From Melioribacteraceae bacterium (lineage in GTDB: Bacteria; Bacteroidota; Ignavibacteria; Ignavibacteriales; Melioribacteraceae): DNA of 5,264 bases. Shown here piece after piece: positions 1 to 5,264 of the stretch; the stretch's first letter is position 1; each line of letters opens with the position of its first letter. The notes under the pieces are model-generated. The model did not search any database. It saw nothing but the letters and a program-made list of their open reading frames with translations, and was not told where the DNA came from. The stretch covers positions 1-5,264 of the forward strand of contig JALWEC010000068.1 in the NCBI GenBank assembly GCA_027036655.1, read 5' to 3'. The position numbers and the translations under genes are program-made.

Positions 1-1115
1 TAATAGCGCCCAACAGTTTTAAGGAAAATTTATCTTCGGTTAAGATAGCCGAAATTCTTAAAACGGAAATGGAAAAAATTCTTCCGGGAAATTTTTCTTT
101 AACTTCATTCCCTTTGTCAGACGGAGGCGACGGTTTTCTTGAAGTTGTAAAAGTTAGATTTGCCACCGAGAGCATGAAATTTGAAATCGATTATCCTTAC
201 CAATCGGAAAGGAAACTGAACGTTTTTGTCGAGTTTGACAAAGAAAGGAAAAGGGTTTTTGTCGAGTCGGCAAAGGCGCTCGGACTTGAAATCGTCGCTC
301 CGGAAAAGAGAAACCCGTTGGAGCTGACATCTCGCGGTTTGGGGCAATTGTTAAAGCAAATCAGAACGGTTGCGCTTTCCGGTGAAGTTGATGTTAAGGA
401 AGTCGTAATCGGACTTGGAGGCTCGGCGACGCAAGACTTAGGTTTGGGAGCGTTGTCCGAGTTCGGCGTCCGTCTTTTCCATTTCGCGAAATATATTCCG
501 GTAGAGCCGAAGTTTTTCTCTCGCGCGGACAGAATTTCATACAACAAACGTGATTTGAAATTTCCGTTTAAAATAACTTTTGTGGCGGATGTTGATAACC
601 CGCTAATCGGTGAAAAAGGAAGCGTCCGAACTTTCGCAAAGCAGAAAGGCGCCGGCGATTCCGCTATCGAAATATTGGAGAAAGGATTTAAAAACATCTT
701 GCGGTTGCTGCATGTAAAATCCGCGGAAGGTTTATCGGGCGCAGCCGGAGGAATAGCGGCGGGCTTTAAACTTCTTGCAGACGATGTTGAAGTTATCGGC
801 GCTAAGAAGTTTATCGAGGAAGTTCTCGGGTTAAATTCCATCGCTCGTCCTGATTTTTTGTTAACCGGAGAAGGTAAGTTGGATGCGACAACTTTAGATG
901 GGAAAGCGCCTTCCGTTGTGATTGAGAAATTTACCGAAAGCGTTGAGCGAATCTTTTTTGTCGCGGGTAAATCGGAAATTGATTTAAAAAATAATAAAGC
1001 GGTTGTGATTTCCTTAACGGAGCTTTTCGGTTCTGAAAAGAAAGCCAAAGCAAATTCCGTTGAAGGTTTAAAAATAGCGGCGCGTAAAATATCTAATATG
1101 ATTTTGGAGAATTAA
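1..1115 (+). CDS. glxK: Glycerate kinase, type 1 (GlxK/GarK family), 5'-truncated by window edge
   Basis: Predicted to phosphorylate D-glycerate with ATP in the cytosol (family knowledge: usually to 2-phosphoglycerate), feeding glyoxylate, serine or sugar-acid carbon into glycolysis. The first ATG in frame is at 69, but the frame is open back to base 3, and the codons from 3 onward read IAPNSFKENLSS, matching the family's N-terminal IAPDSFKGSLSA signature. The true start is therefore left of the window, only about 3-5 codons away, and ATG 69 is internal. The visible 370 residues match the usual family length of roughly 370-380. Further family motifs are PLSDGGDG (111-134), the glycine-rich GLGGSATQD (411-437), DVDNPLIG (588-611), GAAGG (738-752) and TGEGKLD near the C-terminus (864-884). 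The stop TAA (1113-1115) abuts the thyX ATG with no gap. The family is certain; whether the product is 2- or 3-phosphoglycerate cannot be read from the sequence. Confidence 0.93.
   Translation, partial: IAPNSFKENLSSVKIAEILKTEMEKILPGNFSLTSFPLSDGGDGFLEVVKVRFATESMKFEIDYPYQSERKLNVFVEFDKERKRVFVESAKALGLEIVAPEKRNPLELTSRGLGQLLKQIRTVALSGEVDVKEVVIGLGGSATQDLGLGALSEFGVRLFHFAKYIPVEPKFFSRADRISYNKRDLKFPFKITFVADVDNPLIGEKGSVRTFAKQKGAGDSAIEILEKGFKNILRLLHVKSAEGLSGAAGGIAAGFKLLADDVEVIGAKKFIEEVLGLNSIARPDFLLTGEGKLDATTLDGKAPSVVIEKFTESVERIFFVAGKSEIDLKNNKAVVISLTELFGSEKKAKANSVEGLKIAARKISNMILEN
1106..1110 (+). promoter_or_regulatory. Ribosome binding site of thyX
   Basis: GGAGA lies 5 nt before the thyX ATG at 1116 and inside the last codons of the glycerate kinase gene. 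It is a good Shine-Dalgarno match at standard spacing. It supports the ATG at 1116 as the start and suggests that the gene is translated from the same messenger as the kinase. Confidence 0.7.
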
Positions 1116-2048
1116 ATGGCAGAAGAGTTTGAAAGATTGGAGTCAGTCCGCGTTCCCGCATTGGACGAAATTCTCGGGAAAAAATTTAAAGTTTTAGACG
1201 ACGGATTTATTCGCGTTATAGATTACATGGGGTCCGACGAAGCTGTTGTGCAAGCGGCGAGAGTTTCCTACGGAAAGGGAACAAAAAAAGTCAGGCAGGA
1301 CAGAGGTTTGATTCGTTATCTAATGCGGCACAAACATACGACGCCGTTTGAAATGTGCGAAATAAAATTGCATGTGCGAATCCCGATGGACGCGTGGCGG
1401 CAATGGATTCGCCACAGAACGGCAAACGTTAACGAGTATTCCACGCGTTATTCGGTCGCTATCGATTCCGCGCAGGAAACGCTGCCGGGCGAGTGGAGAT
1501 TCCAGGCAAAGGATAACAAGCAGGGAAGTTCGGGATTTGTCGATGAAAAATTAGGAGTTGAGTTAAGCAAGCAAGAGAAACAGCTTCATCAAACTTTGCG
1601 TGAAATCTACGAAAAACGCGTTGAGCTTGGAGTTGCCCGCGAGCAGGCACGCAAGGATTTGCCGTTATCGACATACACCGAAGCATATTGGAAAGTTGAT
1701 CTTCACAATCTTCTTCACTTTTTGAAATTGCGTATGGAAAAACACGCTCAGTTGGAAATCCGGAAATACGCGCAAATAATCGGCGAAGAGATTGTGAGCA
1801 AATGGGTCCCGTTGACTTGGGAGGCGTTTATGGATTTTACGTTCGGGGCGACAGATTTTTCGGCAAGCGAGATGAAGATTTTAAAAGAGCTTATTGCCGA
1901 GAGTAATGATACTGCGATTGAGCTTGCGGAAGAATTCGGCTGGCTGCGGAAAAACGAATCGGGCGCGCTTGTTAAAAGTCTTGAACGAATTGAATTTGAA
2001 GAAAAATTGGGAAAACTTAATCTTACTCCGCCCTGGATAAGCCGGTAA
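1116..2048 (+). CDS. thyX: Flavin-dependent thymidylate synthase ThyX
   Basis: Makes dTMP from dUMP with methylene-tetrahydrofolate as carbon donor and FAD/NADPH as reductant, releasing tetrahydrofolate; the family works as a homotetramer. The signature RHRX7S is complete at residues 99-109 (RHRTANVNEYS). It is preceded by the HKHTTPFE element (72-79). The C-terminal half holds GVAREQAR..LPLSTYTE (172-189) and the HFLKLRMEKHAQLEIR nucleotide-binding stretch (201-216). At 310 residues it is longer than compact ThyX proteins (about 220-250). The extra length is an N-terminal lead of about 30 residues and a charged C-terminal tail (about 245-310). Both look like part of a natural long subgroup rather than a fusion. 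The start ATG directly follows the upstream stop codon and has a good ribosome binding site. folA follows after 8 nt. Position 104 is Asn where many ThyX proteins have Ser; the motif is otherwise intact, so activity is expected. Confidence 0.96.
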   Translation: MAEEFERLESVRVPALDEILGKKFKVLDDGFIRVIDYMGSDEAVVQAARVSYGKGTKKVRQDRGLIRYLMRHKHTTPFEMCEIKLHVRIPMDAWRQWIRHRTANVNEYSTRYSVAIDSAQETLPGEWRFQAKDNKQGSSGFVDEKLGVELSKQEKQLHQTLREIYEKRVELGVAREQARKDLPLSTYTEAYWKVDLHNLLHFLKLRMEKHAQLEIRKYAQIIGEEIVSKWVPLTWEAFMDFTFGATDFSASEMKILKELIAESNDTAIELAEEFGWLRKNESGALVKSLERIEFEEKLGKLNLTPPWISR

Positions 2049-2056
2049 TTTGTTCT

Positions 2057-2545
2057 TTGGGGCATTTAAAAAAAATAGTAATAGCGTCGCTTGGGAAAAA
2101 CGGAGTTATCGGACGTCAAGGTAAAATGCCATGGAATATTCCAGAAGAGCTTGCTCATTTTAAGCATACGACAACCGGTTTTCCCGTAATAATGGGAAGA
2201 CGAACTTTTGAATCGTTAAAACGTCCTTTGGAAAGGAGAACAAATATTGTGTTGACGCGGGGAAAAAGAAAAGATTACGGAAACGTTAAATTCGCCGATT
2301 CGATGAAGATGGCGCTGAATATTGCTTCCGGAGAATCGGATAAAGTTTTTATAATCGGAGGCGCGGAAGTCTTTGAAAATACAATTCCGGATGCGGATGA
2401 ATTGATATTGTCCTTTGTTGAAGGGGACTTCCACGGGGACGCCTTTTTCCCTTTGAAATTTATTGATAACTTTACTCAAACAGACGAAGAAAAACAGAAC
2501 GGATTTATTGTAAAATATTACAGCAGAATGAATGAACGAAAATAA
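2057..2545 (+). CDS. folA: Dihydrofolate reductase, probable TTG start
   Basis: Reduces dihydrofolate to tetrahydrofolate with NADPH. The 162-residue length is normal for bacterial chromosomal DHFR. Motifs in order: KKIVIASLGKNGVIG (5-19), the MPWNIPEELAHFK substrate loop (24-36) with Glu31 at the catalytic acid position (Asp27 in E. coli; Glu is also used in the family), PVIMGRRTFES (43-53) for NADPH binding, FIIGGAEVF (98-106), and GDFHGDAFFP near the C-terminus. No ATG precedes the conserved N-terminus. The only common start in place is TTG at 2057, three codons before the conserved KKIVIA core, and no convincing Shine-Dalgarno precedes it. The gene lies 8 nt after the thyX stop, so translation may be coupled to thyX. 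An ATT at 2048 in the same frame is a less likely start. Its 3' end overlaps mutL by 14 nt. The identity is firm; the exact start is not. Confidence 0.93.
   Translation: MGHLKKIVIASLGKNGVIGRQGKMPWNIPEELAHFKHTTTGFPVIMGRRTFESLKRPLERRTNIVLTRGKRKDYGNVKFADSMKMALNIASGESDKVFIIGGAEVFENTIPDADELILSFVEGDFHGDAFFPLKFIDNFTQTDEEKQNGFIVKYYSRMNERK
2532..2545 (+). other. folA/mutL coding overlap
   Basis: The last 14 nt of folA, stop TAA at 2543-2545, double as the first codons of mutL in another frame. Two ATGs are nearly adjacent: 2528 is in the folA frame and 2532 starts mutL. Such an overlap without a clear separate ribosome binding site is typical of translational coupling within an operon. Confidence 0.8.
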
Positions 2546-4361
2546 AAATAAAATAAATTTGCTTCCGTCGGAAGTATATAATAAAATCGCAGCCGGCGAG
2601 GTTGTTCAGCGTCCGGAATCCGTGATAAAAGAGCTTGTCGAAAATTCTATTGACGCCGGAGCGCAAAATATTACCGTTGCCGTAAAAGACGCCGGGAAGA
2701 AATTGCTCAGCGTTACAGACGACGGCGAAGGGATGAACGAAGAAGATTTGAGGCTTTCGGTTATTCGGCATGCTACGAGTAAAATTAAGTCGGCGGCTGA
2801 TTTGGAAAAAATAGGTTCGTTTGGATTTCGCGGCGAAGCGTTAAGTTCAATAGCCGCGGTCAGCCAGGTGGAAATAAAATCCCGAACGGCTGACGAAGAC
2901 GTTGCCACGAGGCTTTATTTTACGAGCGAGACTGAGTTTGAAACCGAGAAAGTAGCAGCGGCAAAAGGAACAACCGTAACGGTTAAAAACCTTTTTTACA
3001 ATGTTCCCGCTCGTAAAAACTTTCTTAAAACAAACGCTACCGAGTTAAAAAGAATTTCCAATATTGTTAAATACTTTGCCTTGGCTTATCCCGAGATAAA
3101 TTTTAAATACTTTGTTGACGATAAACTTCAGATGAATTTTTTAAAGAGTAATTTATCGTCGAGGATGAAAGAAATTTACGGAGAAAACTTTTTGGAGATG
3201 CTTGTCGAGGTCTATGAACAGGTTGATTTTATTGAGGTTTCCGGTTTTATCTCAAAGCCGACTTTCCTTACCGACAGCAAATTCGACCAGCATCTCTTTG
3301 TAAACAGACGGTATGTAAAGAACAAATCGATTAACCACGCGGTTTTTTCGGCTTATCAAAATATTTTATCGAAAGGGGAATATCCTTTCTTTATTCTTTT
3401 TATTGATATTGATCCGGAAAAAACCGACGTTAACATTCATCCGACAAAGCAAGAAGTAAAGTTCTATGATGAAAAGGAAATTTATCTTCTCGTTAATGCT
3501 GTAATAAAAAAAAGTCTCGGAAGCTACGATACGCTTCCCGCAATGAACGCGATGTTTGAGAACAAAATTAAAAAGGGAACTCCTAATAAACCGTCTAACG
3601 CAGCGACTACAAAAAAAGGCGGTGCGGGAATTGGAGAAAATGAATTGGATTTACTTTTCGGCGAGATTGAAAAAGAACTCGGCTCGGAAGAAAAGGATAA
3701 TGTGATTACGCATCCTTTTGCGGCGGATAAAACACAGCGGGAGGTTGAGCATAAATATTCCGAACGGAACGCCGAAACCGAGAGCAACGATAGCAATTTT
3801 GTTGTAAATCTTCATAACAAGTATATTCTAACTCAGATTAAGAGCGGACTGATGATTATCGACGCTTATCCGGCTAACGTCAGAATTATTTATGAAAAAG
3901 CCCTTTCTGCGCTATCTTCCAATATGCCTTTTTCCCAGCAGCTCCTTTTTGTACAGACGCTAAGAATCGGAAAAGAGGCGTTCAAGATTTTGCAGGAAAA
4001 CGATAAATACTTTGCCGCCGTAGGTTTTGAAATTAGATATTTCAGCAATTCGACAATTTCAATTACCGGAGTTCCTTCCGAGGTTAAATTAGGCTCGGAA
4101 GTTAAAACACTACTCGGCATTCTGGATGAAACGCTTAAAATGAGCAAGCAAGAAAAGAATAAATTGAACAAAGAGAAATTCGCTGAAATATATGCGCAAT
4201 TCGCGGCGTCCGGGTTAGAGGAGAATCTGACTTCTGCCAGAATGAAATCTCTTGTCGATCAGTTGTTCGCGACTTCAAATCCGTACAGCTCGCCTTGCGA
4301 TAAACCTATAATTGTTAAAATCTCGCTGAGCGAATTAGACAAAAAATTTGGGAGAAAGTAA
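2532..4361 (+). CDS. mutL: DNA mismatch repair protein MutL, endonuclease motifs degenerate
   Basis: ATP-dependent mismatch-repair matchmaker that links MutS to downstream steps, acting as a dimer on DNA. The 609 residues fit full-length MutL. The N-terminal GHKL ATPase is intact: AAGEVV..PESVIKELVENSIDAGA (20-44, catalytic Glu34 or Glu37 region), DDGEGM (63-68), HATSKI (80-85), GFRGEALSSIAAV (98-110), NVPARKNFLK (157-166), the LFVNRR strand (255-260) and NIHPTKQEVKF (301-311). A low-complexity charged linker spans about 335-420. The C-terminal domain is recognisable from LHNKYILTQIKSGLMIID (427-444), but the metal-site motif DQHAxxE has become DAYPANV (444-450), ACR has become AAS (558-560), and CPHGRP has become SPCDKP (587-592). 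The terminal FGR is kept. ATG 2532 sits inside the folA 3' end (14-nt overlap); no strong ribosome binding site is visible, so coupling to folA is likely. MutL identity is certain; loss of nuclease is inferred from the motifs. Confidence 0.96.
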   Translation: MNENKNKINLLPSEVYNKIAAGEVVQRPESVIKELVENSIDAGAQNITVAVKDAGKKLLSVTDDGEGMNEEDLRLSVIRHATSKIKSAADLEKIGSFGFRGEALSSIAAVSQVEIKSRTADEDVATRLYFTSETEFETEKVAAAKGTTVTVKNLFYNVPARKNFLKTNATELKRISNIVKYFALAYPEINFKYFVDDKLQMNFLKSNLSSRMKEIYGENFLEMLVEVYEQVDFIEVSGFISKPTFLTDSKFDQHLFVNRRYVKNKSINHAVFSAYQNILSKGEYPFFILFIDIDPEKTDVNIHPTKQEVKFYDEKEIYLLVNAVIKKSLGSYDTLPAMNAMFENKIKKGTPNKPSNAATTKKGGAGIGENELDLLFGEIEKELGSEEKDNVITHPFAADKTQREVEHKYSERNAETESNDSNFVVNLHNKYILTQIKSGLMIIDAYPANVRIIYEKALSALSSNMPFSQQLLFVQTLRIGKEAFKILQENDKYFAAVGFEIRYFSNSTISITGVPSEVKLGSEVKTLLGILDETLKMSKQEKNKLNKEKFAEIYAQFAASGLEENLTSARMKSLVDQLFATSNPYSSPCDKPIIVKISLSELDKKFGRK

Positions 4362-4409
4362 ATTCTTATTTATTTTTTCAAATATTATAAAAAAGGAATC
4401 GAGGAATAA
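4362..4409 (+). promoter_or_regulatory. AT-rich mutL-mutase gap with ribosome binding site and possible weak promoter
   Basis: This 48-nt gap is the largest in the window. It ends with two Shine-Dalgarno-like elements, AAGGAA (4393-4398) and GAGGAA (4401-4406), ahead of the mutase ATG at 4410. The first has the more usual spacing (11 nt); the second is only 3 nt away. The gap is strongly AT-rich, with a TATTAT box at 4383-4388 that could serve as a -10 element, but no well-spaced -35 is visible. The T6/A6 inverted repeat (TTTTTT at about 4374, AAAAAA at about 4389) is all A/T and does not make a convincing terminator. The mutase may be read through from mutL or may have its own promoter. Confidence 0.45.
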
Positions 4410-5264
4410 ATGAACCCACATGAAAAATTTAAAAAGGCAAAAGAAGAATATCTTGAAGCGTTAAAAAATGCTAAAGAAAACGGTCTGAAGTTTACTTCCG
4501 TATCGGGCGAAGAAGTTAATCCCCTTTACACGCCGGATGATATTCCCGAATTCGACTACATGGAGAAGCTCGCTTTTCCGGGACAGTTTCCCTTTACCCG
4601 AGGAGTTCACCCGAACGGGTACAGAGGAAAAGTTTGGACGATGCGGCAGTTCGCGGGATTCGGCACGCCTGAAGATACTAACAGCAGATTTAAGTATTTG
4701 CTGAAAAACGGGCAGACGGGACTTTCGGTTGCGTTCGATTTGCCGACGCTTATGGGCTGGGACGCCGACGCCGATATGAGCAAAGGGGAAGTAGGTATTT
4801 GCGGCGTTGCAATTTCCTCCCTTGAAGATATGGAAATTTTGTTTGATGGAATTCCTCTTGACAAGGTTTCAACCTCGATGACGATTAATTCTCCCGCCGC
4901 AATGATATTTGCGTTTTATCTCGCTGTGGCTAAAAAGCAGGGCGTTAGTTTTGATAAACTTCGCGGCACATTACAGAACGACATCTTGAAAGAATATATT
5001 GCCCAGAAAGAATATATATATCCTCCCACTCCTTCCATGCGAATTATTACTGACATGATTGAATTTACGACGAACGAAGTTCCCCAGTGGAATCCTGTTT
5101 CCGTCAGCGGTTACCACATACGCGAAGCCGGCTCTACCGCAGCGCAAGAGCTTGCTTATACGCTCGCCGACGGCTTTGCTTATATCGAAAGCTGCATTGA
5201 AAGAGGAATGGACGTTGACAGTTTTGCTCCGAGAATTTCCTTCTTCTTTAATTCACATCTTGAT
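4410..5264 (+). CDS. B12-dependent acyl-CoA mutase large subunit, isobutyryl-CoA mutase-like; 3'-truncated by window edge
   Basis: Catalytic TIM-barrel part of the methylmalonyl-CoA mutase family, which rearranges acyl-CoA carbon skeletons by adenosylcobalamin radical chemistry. The visible 285 codons run open to the window edge. Motifs: [20 protein letters not shown] (61-80), [11 protein letters not shown] (81-91), [16 protein letters not shown] (101-116), [10 protein letters not shown] (126-135), [17 protein letters not shown] (147-163), [19 protein letters not shown] (188-206) and [11 protein letters not shown] (233-243) with the conserved active-site His236. The N-terminus resembles the stand-alone large subunit of two-subunit mutases; the B12-binding domain is not in the window and may be a separate gene or lie downstream. 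The position equivalent to Tyr89 of Propionibacterium methylmalonyl-CoA mutase is Phe81, and that of Arg207 is Gln199, the pair known from isobutyryl-CoA mutase. A standard annotation would say methylmalonyl-CoA mutase; the residues favour a substrate without a free carboxylate, such as isobutyryl/n-butyryl-CoA. Family certain; substrate inferred. Confidence 0.93.
   Translation, partial: MNPHEKFKKAKEEYLEALKNAKENGLKFTSVSGEEVNPLYTPDDIPEFDYMEKLAFPGQFPFTRGVHPNGYRGKVWTMRQFAGFGTPEDTNSRFKYLLKNGQTGLSVAFDLPTLMGWDADADMSKGEVGICGVAISSLEDMEILFDGIPLDKVSTSMTINSPAAMIFAFYLAVAKKQGVSFDKLRGTLQNDILKEYIAQKEYIYPPTPSMRIITDMIEFTTNEVPQWNPVSVSGYHIREAGSTAAQELAYTLADGFAYIESCIERGMDVDSFAPRISFFFNSHLD

Noticed and set aside
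69..71. ATG at 69 as the start of glycerate kinase
   Set aside because: The conserved N-terminal IAPxSFK motif is encoded upstream in the same frame from base 3, so the gene starts before the window and this ATG is internal.
197..1048. 283-codon open frame on the reverse strand across the glycerate kinase gene
   Set aside because: Its Ser/Pro-rich translation has no recognisable domain, and it lies antisense to a gene with clear family motifs along its whole length. It is a codon-bias shadow.
2417..2440. GGGGAC repeated within folA (about 2423 and 2435)
   Set aside because: It reflects the conserved GDFHGDAFFP-type DHFR motif, with two Gly-Asp pairs; no independent element is supported.
4366..4395. 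Possible intrinsic terminator after mutL
   Set aside because: The only inverted repeat is a short run of T's facing a run of A's with no GC stem, too weak to call a terminator.
4988..5017. Direct repeat of GAAAGAATATAT, 18 nt apart
   Set aside because: It encodes KEYI and KEYIY in a conserved part of the mutase, so it follows from the protein sequence rather than being a separate DNA element.

Overview
The window is a compact, fully forward-strand bacterial gene cluster with five protein-coding genes and almost no intergenic space. I see no RNA gene, mobile element, CRISPR array or long repeat. Base composition is moderately AT-rich and even throughout. The protein flavour (a long ThyX, an MLH-type MutL, a two-subunit-style B12-dependent mutase) would fit a free-living bacterium of the Bacteroidota/Chlorobi/Ignavibacteria sphere. 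That placement is a low-confidence impression, because there is no phylogenetic marker in the window.

Layout. (1) Bases 1-1115: a type-1 glycerate kinase that enters from the left edge, with only about 3-5 N-terminal codons missing. (2) 1116-2048: flavin-dependent thymidylate synthase ThyX, whose ATG directly follows the kinase stop codon. (3) 2057-2545: dihydrofolate reductase, 8 nt downstream, with no ATG and a probable TTG start. (4) 2532-4361: MutL, overlapping the end of folA by 14 nt. (5) After a 48-nt AT-rich gap with a good ribosome binding site, 4410-5264 and beyond the right edge: the large catalytic subunit of an adenosylcobalamin-dependent acyl-CoA mutase of the methylmalonyl-CoA mutase family.

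The first four genes are spaced like one transcription unit. ThyX and DHFR both work in folate-dependent dTMP supply, and MutL in post-replicative mismatch repair, so the core of the cluster concerns DNA precursor supply and replication fidelity. The glycerate kinase and the mutase are carbon-metabolism genes with no obvious functional tie to it.

Two things stand out. MutL has an intact N-terminal ATPase, but all three signature motifs of the C-terminal endonuclease (the DQHA, ACR and CPHGRP elements) are degenerate, so it looks nuclease-dead. The mutase carries Phe and Gln at the two positions that are Tyr and Arg in methylmalonyl-CoA mutase; this is the isobutyryl-CoA mutase signature and argues against the default 'methylmalonyl-CoA mutase' label.
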